A DNA stretch of 64,000 bases, from contig NZ_CP118631.1 in the NCBI RefSeq assembly GCF_028993635.1, positions 5,642,001 through 5,706,000 of the forward strand. Reading direction: 5' to 3'. Shown piece after piece: positions 26,676 to 35,461 of the stretch. Positions within the stretch are counted from its first letter, which is position 1. Every line of letters starts with the position of its first letter. Both the position numbers and the translations under genes were made by a program. The notes beneath the pieces were generated by a model. It worked only from the letters and a program-made list of their open reading frames with translations. It ran no database searches and had not been told where the DNA came from. The stretch comes from Mucilaginibacter sp. SJ (GTDB lineage: Bacteria > Bacteroidota > Bacteroidia > Sphingobacteriales > Sphingobacteriaceae).

Positions 26676-27713
26676 TTAAGCTTTGGTAGTATCAACCGTT
26701 GATAGCTCACCGGTCGCTTTGCAGTTTTTTGCACACACACACGCATTTCCAACGCACTTTTTAGCCTGCCACTGATCAAGATTTTTTATGGTTTGATTTG
26801 CTATTTGCTGTAATGCTTCATTGGTTAAAAAAGCCTGATGGGGGGTGATGAGGACATTTTTAAAGGCCATCAGTTTTTCCAGCAACGGGTCCTTATCGGT
26901 ATCGTGTTGATGCTGCTCAAAAAACAGGCCTTTTTCTTTTTCATAAACGTCGAGTCCTAAATAACCTATTTTACCGGTTTCAACGGCCTGTAATACTGCT
27001 TCAGTATCAATTAACCCTCCCCGCGAAGTATTCAGGAGCATGACTCCATCTTTCATCAAAGCAAGGGTCTCATTATTTATCATATGATAGTTTTCGGGGC
27101 AGAGGGGGGCATGTAATGAAATGATATCGGCAGTAGCAAGCAGGTCAATCATAGCCACTTGTTCAACTCCCGCCAATTTTGATTTGGCGAATGGATCGTA
27201 TCCAATAACACGACAGCCAAAGCCGTTAAAGATAGCGGCAGTCGCTTGCCCGGTATGTCCCAGGCCAATAATGCCAACTGTTTTGCCGTATAAATTAAAC
27301 CCCATGAGGCCATTCAGCCTGAAATCAAACAGGTGGCTGTGGGCGTTTGATTCGGTTAAATGCCTGTTTAGGGCAAGTGCCATGGCAACGGTATGTTCGG
27401 CAATAGCCTGCGGCGAGTATTCAGGCACGTTGGCCAGTTTTATGTTGCGCAAAGCTGCTGTTTCCTTATCTATATGATCTGTACCGGCCGACCGGGTAGC
27501 AATATATTTAACGCCAAGATCGGCCAGTTGGTTGATAACATAGGCAGATACCTCGTCATTGGTAAAAACAACTACCGCTTCCTTACCTTCGGCATAAACC
27601 GCGGTTTCAGAATTTAACGGGTTAGAGATAAGGGTAATATCATGTTTTTTTTGGTTCGCTCTGGCCAAAAATTCCTTTTCGAACGCCTTGATACTGTAAG
27701 CTACTACTTTCAT
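26676..27713 (-). CDS. ldhA: D-lactate dehydrogenase (2-hydroxyacid dehydrogenase family)
   Basis: A 345-residue NAD-dependent dehydrogenase that reduces pyruvate to D-lactate. The catalytic Arg lies in TSRGGLID, a Glu in the following helix and the catalytic His in ITPHQAFLT. The NAD-binding loop is GLGHTGQATAAIF. The early segment ATRSAGTDHID is typical of D-LDH. The C-terminal tail adds a cysteine cluster, Cys320-x4-Cys325-x-Cys327-x3-Cys331, which I would not expect in this family and which could bind metal or act as a redox switch. It forms an operon with hemN. The leader after the predicted box is about 20 nt. Confidence 0.92.
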   Translation of the reverse strand: MKVVAYSIKAFEKEFLARANQKKHDITLISNPLNSETAVYAEGKEAVVVFTNDEVSAYVINQLADLGVKYIATRSAGTDHIDKETAALRNIKLANVPEYSPQAIAEHTVAMALALNRHLTESNAHSHLFDFRLNGLMGFNLYGKTVGIIGLGHTGQATAAIFNGFGCRVIGYDPFAKSKLAGVEQVAMIDLLATADIISLHAPLCPENYHMINNETLALMKDGVMLLNTSRGGLIDTEAVLQAVETGKIGYLGLDVYEKEKGLFFEQHQHDTDKDPLLEKLMAFKNVLITPHQAFLTNEALQQIANQTIKNLDQWQAKKCVGNACVCAKNCKATGELSTVDTTKA

Positions 27714-27733
27714 CTGTGCACATTTATATTAAA

Positions 27734-27798
27734 CAAAACTACCCGGATGGCACCGGCAAAACCATGAGCGTGGTCAGTGATAAAAATGACCTTTGTCA
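27734..27798 (-). promoter_or_regulatory. Tandem Fnr-like dyads and -7 box, ldhA-hemN promoter
   Basis: As read on the plus strand, the distal dyad is TGACCTTTGTCA (27787-27798, perfect), the proximal dyad TGAGCGTGGTCA (27765-27776, one mismatch). The -7 box on the minus strand is TAGTTTTG (27741-27734), a perfect TAnnTTTG. Spacings are 10 and 23 bp. The distal dyad overlaps the stop codon of the upstream regulator gene. The ldhA ATG lies 21 bp after the box. Confidence 0.88.
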
Positions 27799-28848
27799 GT
27801 TTTTCATTTTTACCAGCTTGTTAAGGTCTGTTATATTGATGGTTGCACCTTTCTTTTCTATCAGGCCTTCCTCTTTAAAATCAGAAAGCGTACGGCTTAC
27901 CGTTTCGGTAGCCATACCGGCCATTGATGCCATTTCTTCCCTTGATATTTTAAATTCCTGTTTTTCGCCGTTTTGCTTGTTCAGCCTTACCAATACCTGC
28001 GCCAGCCGTTTCCTTACCGAATGATAGGCCAGTTCGATGAGCTGTTCTTCCTTTTCTTTGATATTGTTTGACAGTATTTTCAAAAACTGCCGGCCAACGT
28101 CGGGATACCGGTCAAGCATGGTTAAAACGGTATCTTTCGGCAGCAGGCATATGGCTGCGTCTTCGGTTGCTTCGGCAGTTTCGCCATAAGCATCATCAAG
28201 CAGCAGGGCATGCACGCCGAGGTAGTCGTCGGCTTTATATAAGCCGGTCATCAGTTCCCTGCCGTCTTCGGCCAGTTTAAATGTTTTTATGCTGCCTTCC
28301 ATCACCAGGTAAATTCCCTGGGGGCTATCTCCATCATAAAATAATACCTGTTTTTTTCTTATCTGCCTTATTTTTCGACTGGCTATCAGTGCGTTTAACT
28401 CGGCTGCGCCGTTGCGCGAATTGATGGCGAGGTGCTCTATTTTTTGCAGCGACCTGCTAAAAAATGCCTGTTGTTTTTCTTTTTTGCTCAACCTGCTATC
28501 AATGGCATTAAGCAATTCTATATCGTCAAAAGGTTTGGTAAGGTAATCATCGGCACCCATTTCCATGCCTTTTCTAAAGTCAATCCGTTCGGCTTTCGCG
28601 GTTAAAAATATAAAAGGTATGTTATCCGTTTCGAGTGATTTGCTGAGCATGAATAATACGCCATACCCGTCAAGCTCGGGCATCATGATATCGCACAAAA
28701 TAAGGTCCGGTTTATGCTTTATAGCTAAGTCGACACCAATTTTGCCGTTACCGGCCTGCAATACAAGGTAACCGGAAAGTTCCAGTATTTCGGCGGTGCT
28801 TTCCCTTATATCGGTATTGTCTTCAATAATGAGGATACTTTTTTTCAT
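27796..28848 (-). CDS. Receiver-Crp/Fnr fusion response regulator
   Basis: A 350-residue transcription regulator that joins a CheY-like receiver to a complete Crp/Fnr protein. The receiver (1-120) has Glu9-Asp10, phospho-acceptor Asp53 (LCDIMMPE), Thr83 and Lys105 (TKPF). The cyclic-nucleotide-binding fold spans about 140-260 (LFYDGDSPQGIYLVMEGSIK). The HTH_Crp domain spans about 270-345, with recognition helix ETVSRTLSDF; Glu315, Ser318 and Arg319 match the E-x-x-S-R of FNR that reads TGA half-sites. The N-terminal cysteine cluster of FNR is missing, so sensing must come through phosphorylation. It overlaps the kinase gene by 4 bp. It is the obvious candidate to bind the TGAYnnnnRTCA dyads. 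Confidence 0.93.
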   Translation of the reverse strand: MKKSILIIEDNTDIRESTAEILELSGYLVLQAGNGKIGVDLAIKHKPDLILCDIMMPELDGYGVLFMLSKSLETDNIPFIFLTAKAERIDFRKGMEMGADDYLTKPFDDIELLNAIDSRLSKKEKQQAFFSRSLQKIEHLAINSRNGAAELNALIASRKIRQIRKKQVLFYDGDSPQGIYLVMEGSIKTFKLAEDGRELMTGLYKADDYLGVHALLLDDAYGETAEATEDAAICLLPKDTVLTMLDRYPDVGRQFLKILSNNIKEKEEQLIELAYHSVRKRLAQVLVRLNKQNGEKQEFKISREEMASMAGMATETVSRTLSDFKEEGLIEKKGATINITDLNKLVKMKN

Positions 28849-30032
28849 GGTTGCGAAAATGTGAGCGTGAATGATGTTCCGTAATTAACTTTGCTTTCAA
28901 ATTGCACCGTGCCGTTGATAAGGCCAACGTAGCGCGCCACTATATTAAGACCGAGACCGGTACCTGGTATATTGCCGGTATTATGTGCCCTGAAAAACGC
29001 TTCAAACAAGTGCTTCTGGTCATTTTCAGGGATGCCTATACCATTATCCTTAACCACAACAACCAGCTGATCGCTGGCTACCTCCGTGTTAAATTCAATA
29101 AAGGTATTTTCGCCCGAGTATTTGATGGCGTTGCTGATCAGGTTAATGATGCAGTTTTTTAATAGTGCCGGATCCAATTTAAAAACACTGGTAGTACCGG
29201 TATGCTGATAAATGATATTTTGGTTTTGTTTGGCTACCAGTTGCATTTCTTCGGTTATTTCCTCACCAAATTTTACCAGGTTAAATTCGGTAAATATGGG
29301 CTCGACCTTCCCGGCTTCGAGTTTTTCAAGCGACAGGAAATCATTCAGGATACCCGTAAGGTTGCCAACCGTCGTTTTTATTTTGGCGATGTGTTTGCTG
29401 ATGTTAGGATTGCTAAACTCCTGCGCATATTTTTCAACAAGAATGGCCGAAAGCTGAATACTGCTCAGCGGGGTCCTGAACTCGTGCGAGGCCATTGACA
29501 CAAAACGGCTTTTCATCTGTCCAAGTTCTTTTTCTTTTTCTAATGACAGGCTAACCTCTTCTTTAGCCTGCAGCAATTCGGTTACCGAATGCTTTAAAGA
29601 AATTGTACGCTCCTCCACCAACTCTTCTAAATGGATGGCGTAGTCCTTTAACCTTTCTTCTGCCTCCTTTTCGCGTGTGAGGTCATGGATAAAACCGGTA
29701 TAGATTTTTCGACCTGAAAACTGCACTTCACTTACCCCCAGGCGGAAAGGGAATACGGAGCCATTTTTTTTTAACCCTTTAACTTCGCGGCCAAAACCTA
29801 TAATGTGCGGCTCGCCTGTGTTTTGATAACGGTTTATATAACCATCGTGCAGTTCTTTGTCGGGCGACGGCATTAAAACAGAGATATTTTTACCAATTAC
29901 TTCGCCGGGACTGTATTGAAATAGATTACACGCAGCCGGATTGATAGACTCGATAATTCCGTAGTTGTTTATGGTAATTATGCCGTCTATGGCATTTTCA
30001 ATAATTGCTTTTAGCAGCGCGGCATTCTCCAT
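28845..30032 (-). CDS. FixL-like heme-PAS sensor histidine kinase
   Basis: A 395-residue cytoplasmic kinase without membrane helices. The PAS domain (about 5-120) resembles rhizobial FixL: HDGYINRYQNTGEPHIIGFGR aligns without gaps, so His62, Arg68, His76 and Arg82 match FixL His200 (heme ligand), Arg206, His214 and Arg220 (oxygen-contacting). A coiled coil (about 120-175) leads to HisKA with phospho-acceptor His183 (SHEFRTP). The ATPase boxes are NLISNAIKYS, DNGIGIP and GTGLGL. A TTG start at 30056 (8 codons longer) is rejected because it lies inside the predicted -7 box. It overlaps the regulator gene by 4 bp. Heme binding is inferred, not shown. Confidence 0.88.
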   Translation of the reverse strand: MENAALLKAIIENAIDGIITINNYGIIESINPAACNLFQYSPGEVIGKNISVLMPSPDKELHDGYINRYQNTGEPHIIGFGREVKGLKKNGSVFPFRLGVSEVQFSGRKIYTGFIHDLTREKEAEERLKDYAIHLEELVEERTISLKHSVTELLQAKEEVSLSLEKEKELGQMKSRFVSMASHEFRTPLSSIQLSAILVEKYAQEFSNPNISKHIAKIKTTVGNLTGILNDFLSLEKLEAGKVEPIFTEFNLVKFGEEITEEMQLVAKQNQNIIYQHTGTTSVFKLDPALLKNCIINLISNAIKYSGENTFIEFNTEVASDQLVVVVKDNGIGIPENDQKHLFEAFFRAHNTGNIPGTGLGLNIVARYVGLINGTVQFESKVNYGTSFTLTFSQP

Positions 30033-30053
30033 CAACGGTTTCTTGTTTAATGA

Positions 30054-30118
30054 CAAAGATCACTAATGGATTTAGTCTTCAATATGATACGTCTCACTAT
30101 AAAAAATGATCACGATCA
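30054..30118 (-). promoter_or_regulatory. Tandem Fnr-like dyads and -7 box, kinase-regulator promoter
   Basis: As read on the plus strand, the distal dyad is TGATCACGATCA (30107-30118, perfect) and the proximal dyad TGATACGTCTCA (30085-30096, one mismatch). The -7 box on the minus strand is GATCTTTG (30061-30054, one mismatch). Spacings are 10 and 23 bp. The ATG at 30032 lies 22 bp after the box. The module implies that the two-component system controls its own expression. Confidence 0.85.
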
Positions 30119-30286
30119 CTTTTTATGATGTGGCACAAAGTAGCCGAGGTTATTAAACACGATTACCAGGAACCGTTAAGCTTAAAAAAGAGGGAAATAT
30201 GCCGGGCATTTCTATCGGGCTAAAAGCACCTTTATTAAAAAGGATGGGTAATAAAGCTTAGGCATAAAATAGCCGAATAGCTGAGG

Positions 30287-30331
30287 AATTGCCGCCCCAT
30301 AAACGAATTTGTTTACGGGGCGGTAATTTTT
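30287..30331. terminator. Strong hairpin in the susD-kinase intergenic region
   Basis: AATTGCCGCCCC (30287-30298) pairs with GGGGCGGTAATT (30317-30328) with one G-T pair, and the loop contains a smaller AAAC/GTTT stem. A run of T follows on the plus strand, yet the gene that ends here (susD, minus strand) would need a T-run on the other side. It probably still ends susD transcripts. The rest of 30119-30405 shows nothing else that I can name. Confidence 0.6.
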
Positions 30332-30405
30332 ATATGGTATGAATTTGTCACGAAACCGGAATGAAAAATTTCATTACCGGAACCGCCGCAAATAAAGGTC
30401 ACTGA

Positions 30406-31956
30406 TTACCATGCGCTGTTTTGTTTGAGTACGCCATTTGATGAAGTAACAAATGTTTGCGGAAGAGGGAAATGACTGAATTTGGCGTAATTAAAATTAG
30501 TTCTCCCATAAACAGTCTTGAGCAGGTTTTCTGTGTAGCCAGTGCCTGAACTGCCATTGGGACCAGCCACTTTGTTATATCTTACCAGGTCGTACCAACG
30601 ATTGAATTCGAGGGCCAGCTCTATCCGGCGTTCATGCCAGATAGCTAACCGCAATGCTGTTTTATCCGTAGTTATAATTTGTGGAAGGATACCCGCTCCA
30701 TCATTTTCGCCTGCTGCGACTGATGCCGCGAATGTTTTATTACCACGGGCTCTGAAACGGATCATTTCCAGGTATTTCAACGCGTCGGATATATTGCCCA
30801 GCTCATTATTGGCTTCGGCGGCTATCAAAATGATGTCGGCATACCTGAGGTACATCGGGTTAACACTCTGAAAGTTAAAGTTACCGCCGTTCCAGTATGA
30901 ATACGGCCAGATTACTTTTTTATTGGCATAATTGGTGGATGCCGGGAATGCCACCGGCTGGTTGTTGTTAAAGCCGGGAATGATGTCAGTTTTCGTAAAA
31001 ATAGTCGCGCTCATTCTCGGGTCACCTTTTTCATAACTGTTAACCAGGTTAGGTGAGGGGAAGATATCTCCATTTGAACCCAGCGAGGGAAGCCCCTGGT
31101 ATTGAAGGTAAGGTCCGTACTGGCGTCCGGCAGGCAGGGATGTGTTGTAAATAAATCCACCGGGCATCATATTTTCAGTAGAATACAATTGATCGGGGCT
31201 GAACAGGTTGCGGTAATTGCTGTAAAGGCTGTATTCGCCGCCATTGATAACTGCTTCGGCATATAACTTCGCGTTAGCATAATCCTGCTCATAAAGATAA
31301 ACCTTCGATAAAAGTCCCTGTGCCGTGCCTTTGGTAACACGGCCGAGGTTGGCCGTTCCCCATTGGCTTCTCGTTGGCAAGTGATCTATAGCATACTTCA
31401 GGTCTGATATTACCAGCTTAATGATATCCGCATGTGAGCTTTTAGGAATATTATATTCTGCGGTTGAAACCGGGTCGTGGTCACGCAGCGGTGCATCGCC
31501 GAATACATTCGTCAGGTCGAAGTTATAATAAGCCCTGAAATATTTGGCCTGGGCTTCAAATAATTGTGCCGAATAGGGTGCTTTCAAAGTTGAGGTGCGG
31601 TCAATAACTACGTTGCAGTAGTGGATGTTTTCAAAGGCCCGTCCCCAGTAGCGCTCTATCATGTAATTATCCGTGAGGTAGCTGTAATCCTGAAACACCT
31701 TAAAGTCAGCATTCCCGCCCACAATAAAGTCATCGCCGCACATTTCTTTTGTTGAATACTGGTGTTGCCCTATCCGGAATTCTCTCCAGGCAATGGAGCC
31801 ATAAAGGCGGTTTACCGCCAAACCAAGCGTTGTTGTATCGGCCGAAAAGGTTGCGCTCGAAAGCACCCCAAGCGGCTCTTTATCAAGAAAGCTCTTTTTG
31901 CAGGAACATGTCGCAAAAAGCCCTAAAACAACAATGAATTTTATAACATTTTTCAT
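30406..31956 (-). CDS. SusD/RagB-type glycan-binding lipoprotein
   Basis: A 516-residue surface lipoprotein. The signal peptide ends with a lipobox cysteine (Cys17 or, more likely, Cys19 in ATCSCKKS). SusD features are AQLFEAQAKYFRAYYNFDLTNVFG, YADIILIAAEANNELGN and HERRIELALEFNRWYDLVRYN. It follows its SusC gene by 16 bp. No glycosidase is joined to the pair, so the substrate is not readable; the fucose operon lies beyond the sigma-factor gene. Confidence 0.95.
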   Translation of the reverse strand: MKNVIKFIVVLGLFATCSCKKSFLDKEPLGVLSSATFSADTTTLGLAVNRLYGSIAWREFRIGQHQYSTKEMCGDDFIVGGNADFKVFQDYSYLTDNYMIERYWGRAFENIHYCNVVIDRTSTLKAPYSAQLFEAQAKYFRAYYNFDLTNVFGDAPLRDHDPVSTAEYNIPKSSHADIIKLVISDLKYAIDHLPTRSQWGTANLGRVTKGTAQGLLSKVYLYEQDYANAKLYAEAVINGGEYSLYSNYRNLFSPDQLYSTENMMPGGFIYNTSLPAGRQYGPYLQYQGLPSLGSNGDIFPSPNLVNSYEKGDPRMSATIFTKTDIIPGFNNNQPVAFPASTNYANKKVIWPYSYWNGGNFNFQSVNPMYLRYADIILIAAEANNELGNISDALKYLEMIRFRARGNKTFAASVAAGENDGAGILPQIITTDKTALRLAIWHERRIELALEFNRWYDLVRYNKVAGPNGSSGTGYTENLLKTVYGRTNFNYAKFSHFPLPQTFVTSSNGVLKQNSAW

Positions 31957-31972
31957 AACTGTTATTTCTTAT

Positions 31973-34900
31973 TTAAAAAGTTAAGTTTATACCCAATCTG
32001 GCAGTGCCTGAAACCGGATATGTCCGGAAATCATCGCCTATAGTTGAAACCCCGTAAGCATTTGACACTTCGGGAGAGAATCCTTTATACTTGGTTATAT
32101 AAAAAGGATTGGTGGTGTTAACATACACGCGAAGCCCAGAAATCCCAACCCTTTTCAATGGCTGTTTGTTGAAAGTATATCCCAGTTCGATGAACCGCGC
32201 CTTGATATAAGTGCCGTCAAAAATGTTGAAATCGGATGATTGGGTTGTTGAAGTGTTAACAGCATAACGCGGAATGGCGGTATTGGTATGGGTAGGGGTC
32301 CAGGAATCCAGCCATTCGACATTTAGGTTGGATAGTCCGGAACTTACAAACTGGTTCCGGGTATCATTATAGATCTTACCGCCAAAACTGCCCATCATAT
32401 CGATGGTGAAGTCAAAACCCTTGTAATCTGCCGAAAGCGTCAAACCTCCGACAAATTTTGCATAAGGCGAACCGATATCTGTTTTATCATTTGCATCCAC
32501 GAAACCATCGCCGTTTATGTCTTTGAACAGCAGGTCGCCAGGTTTTAATCCCGACCAGTATTGTTTTGTTGGATTGCCTGATTTTGCTGCGGCTGCCGCA
32601 TTTAGCTGGTCAATCTGTGCCTGGCTTTGCACAATGCCGAGCGATTGATAACCATAAAAATCGCCGATAGGGGCACCTGCTTTTGATACGTGGGTAGATG
32701 GCACCTGGAAATCTGATGCATACGAAGTGAGTCCTTTAAAGTCCAGAATTTTGTTCTTGTTGGCGGTCCCGGTTACTTTTACACCATATCCCAAACCGCC
32801 GATGCGGTCATTCCAGCTTACTGCCAGTTCCACACCGCTGTTCCGGACAGTTCCTGCGTTTGAATATGCAGGGGCTGTGCCTGTAGAACCTCCCGGCACA
32901 GGCAGTATTAACAGGAGGTTTTTGGTGTCCCTGCGATAATAGTCGCCTTCAATGCGCAATCTGTTTTTTAGTGTGCCAAATTCGATACCGGCATCAGTTT
33001 GCTGTGAAACTTCCCAGGTAATATTAGGGTTTGATGCGGCTACGATTGTTGCCATCGGATAGAAAACGCCGTTAAATACACCATCGTAAGTTGTTTCCTG
33101 GTTAAGCAGGTTGAAAGTTTGGTAATTGGCGATTTTGTTGCTGCCTATCCGGCCCCAGCTCCCACGCACTTTCAGGTTGCTTATCCACGACACGTTTTTC
33201 AGGAATTTCTCTTCGGAGGCGCGCCATCCAAGGGCTACTGACGGAAAATATCCCCAGCGGTGTCCTTCGGCGAATTTTGATGACCCGTCGGCGCGGAACG
33301 AAGCAGTTAACAGATACCTATCCTTGTAGCTGTAGTTTGCCCTGAAAAGATACGAAAGGATAGACTCGCTGGATGGCAAGGCGCCAAGTGAGCTGATGTT
33401 TGAGGAGGGATAAACCTGGATATAACGATAATTAGGATCAGTTGTAGTCAATGGGCCGTTTCCGGTTACATCCACTCCTCTAAAATCGGTGTTTTGAGCG
33501 GTATAGCCTGCCAAAAGATTTATGTGGTGAGAAGCACCCAGTTGTTTGTCATAAGTTAGTGTATTTTCCCATAGCCAGGTTGAAACCGTGGTATATCCGT
33601 TTTCAATACTGGTTAAACTGCTTTGATTTGCTCCCAGGTTGTACGGAGGTATATATCTGTTGATATTATTCAAAGTATAATCTACACCATAGCTGCTCCG
33701 GAATGTAAGGCCTTTAAATAGTTCATAGTTCAGGTACCCATTGCCAACAAATTGCAGCGGATGGTTTTGAACATCTTTATGAAGGTAAAGTTCAGCAAAT
33801 GGGTTAACGATGTCCACATCCTGGCCTGATGAAAAAGAGCCATCGCTTTTGTAAACAGGGATCAGGGGCGATATACGGGTTATTGAATTAATACCCCTGC
33901 CTGTATTGGAACCGCCATCGCCGTTATAATGACTGCTGGCCAGCGATAGGTTATGCCCGAAGGTTAACTTTTTGCTGATCTTATATTCATTATCGGCGCG
34001 CAGAGTTAAACGGTTATAGTTGGTGTATTTCAATACGCCATCTTCATTATGGTAACTGGCGCTGATATTATAATTGACATTTTCGCTTCCTCCGCCAACA
34101 GACAGCTGATAATCGCTGACAATTCCATTTCGGGTTACCTCTTTGGTCCAGTCGGTTCCGGGGCCTATCTGGCTGATGTTGTCATAAACCGGTGCTAAAC
34201 CTGCATTGGTTTTAAACAGATTAACTAATTGCGCATATTCCTGGCCGTTGGCAACATGAAACTTACGTGTCAGGAACTGATACCCCTGACTTGTTAAAAA
34301 ATTGATGACAGGTTTGCCGGGTTTTCCTTTTTTAGTAGTTACCAGGATAACGCCGTTTGCTCCCCGAGATCCATATATCGCGGTAGCGGAAGCATCCTTT
34401 AAAATTTCCATCGACGCGATATCATTCGGTGCGAGGAAGCTGATATTGGTTACCATCATGCCGTCAACAACGTATAGCGGAGTAGGGTCTCCGTTTGTGC
34501 CGAGCCCGCGTATCAACACTGTAGGTGCGGCTCCGGGACCGCCCTGGCTTAGGATCTGCACGCCCGGCGTTTTTCCCTGTAGCGCCTCTGCCGCGTTACT
34601 GCCCCCTATTTTAGTTAGGTCGGCGCCTTTTATGCTGGTTACAGCACCGGTAAGGTCAGACTTGCGTTGAACACCATAGCCAACTACTACCACTTCGCTA
34701 AGCGAATTATCTTTTGCTTTCAGCTTTATGTCGATGACTGCCCGGCTGTCAACATTGACTTCCTGAGCCTCAAAGCCGGTATAAGTGAATACGAGATAAA
34801 CCCTACCGTCCGGAACATTCAATGAATAATTGCCGTTTAAATCCGTTTGTGTTCCGGTAGATGTTCCTTTCAACCTGACAGAAACGCCCGGTAAAGGCTG

Positions 34901-35320
34901 GCCGTTATCATCCGTTACTTTACCTTTCACCACAAGGGCACTCAATTGCACACCTTTTGAATAAATAATAACGGTATTGTCTTCGCCAAGCTGATATTTG
35001 ATGGCGGTGTTACTGGTCAGCAGGTCCATCACCGTATGGATCGACGCGTTACTCACCTCAATAGATTTAAGCTTGTCAATGTGCCTGATCGTTTCATCAT
35101 TATAAAGGAAATGATAGTCAGACTTTTTTTCGATTTCCCGGAACGCAGTCTTCAGGCTTACATTCTTCAGGTTAAGATTGATCACAGTCTGCCCGAAACC
35201 TTTGGAATAGGATTGCAGCGTCGAGACAATGATCAGGAAAAGTATAAATTTTGTCATGAGAAGAACGTTCAAAAGTCGTTCGTGCCGCAAATAACATATG
35301 CGGCCTTGATTTTTTTTCAT
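31973..35320 (-). CDS. SusC-type TonB-dependent transducer with STN domain
   Basis: A 1115-residue outer-membrane importer that also signals. After the signal peptide (about 1-45) comes an STN (secretin/TonB short N-terminal) domain (about 48-122; NVSLKTAFREIEKKSDYHFLY). A carboxypeptidase-regulatory-like domain (about 131-195), the SEVVVVGYG hallmark, a plug with PLYVVDGMMVTN and SATAIYGSRGANGVI, and a beta-barrel ending LGINLTF follow. In this family the STN domain touches a FecR anti-sigma factor when substrate is bound. The FecR and ECF sigma genes directly upstream on the same strand complete that circuit. Confidence 0.96.
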   Translation of the reverse strand: MKKNQGRICYLRHERLLNVLLMTKFILFLIIVSTLQSYSKGFGQTVINLNLKNVSLKTAFREIEKKSDYHFLYNDETIRHIDKLKSIEVSNASIHTVMDLLTSNTAIKYQLGEDNTVIIYSKGVQLSALVVKGKVTDDNGQPLPGVSVRLKGTSTGTQTDLNGNYSLNVPDGRVYLVFTYTGFEAQEVNVDSRAVIDIKLKAKDNSLSEVVVVGYGVQRKSDLTGAVTSIKGADLTKIGGSNAAEALQGKTPGVQILSQGGPGAAPTVLIRGLGTNGDPTPLYVVDGMMVTNISFLAPNDIASMEILKDASATAIYGSRGANGVILVTTKKGKPGKPVINFLTSQGYQFLTRKFHVANGQEYAQLVNLFKTNAGLAPVYDNISQIGPGTDWTKEVTRNGIVSDYQLSVGGGSENVNYNISASYHNEDGVLKYTNYNRLTLRADNEYKISKKLTFGHNLSLASSHYNGDGGSNTGRGINSITRISPLIPVYKSDGSFSSGQDVDIVNPFAELYLHKDVQNHPLQFVGNGYLNYELFKGLTFRSSYGVDYTLNNINRYIPPYNLGANQSSLTSIENGYTTVSTWLWENTLTYDKQLGASHHINLLAGYTAQNTDFRGVDVTGNGPLTTTDPNYRYIQVYPSSNISSLGALPSSESILSYLFRANYSYKDRYLLTASFRADGSSKFAEGHRWGYFPSVALGWRASEEKFLKNVSWISNLKVRGSWGRIGSNKIANYQTFNLLNQETTYDGVFNGVFYPMATIVAASNPNITWEVSQQTDAGIEFGTLKNRLRIEGDYYRRDTKNLLLILPVPGGSTGTAPAYSNAGTVRNSGVELAVSWNDRIGGLGYGVKVTGTANKNKILDFKGLTSYASDFQVPSTHVSKAGAPIGDFYGYQSLGIVQSQAQIDQLNAAAAAKSGNPTKQYWSGLKPGDLLFKDINGDGFVDANDKTDIGSPYAKFVGGLTLSADYKGFDFTIDMMGSFGGKIYNDTRNQFVSSGLSNLNVEWLDSWTPTHTNTAIPRYAVNTSTTQSSDFNIFDGTYIKARFIELGYTFNKQPLKRVGISGLRVYVNTTNPFYITKYKGFSPEVSNAYGVSTIGDDFRTYPVSGTARLGINLTF

Positions 35321-35461
35321 AATTTAGTATCAAGGGTATTTAACTAATTGGTTTATTAAGACGGACTGGTAGTTATTGTACCATTTGACGGGGAATGTTG
35401 GAGCATTTCCCGTTCTTTTTTATCGCTGGTCTGTTATTTCGTCATACGCAAGTTTTAAAGT

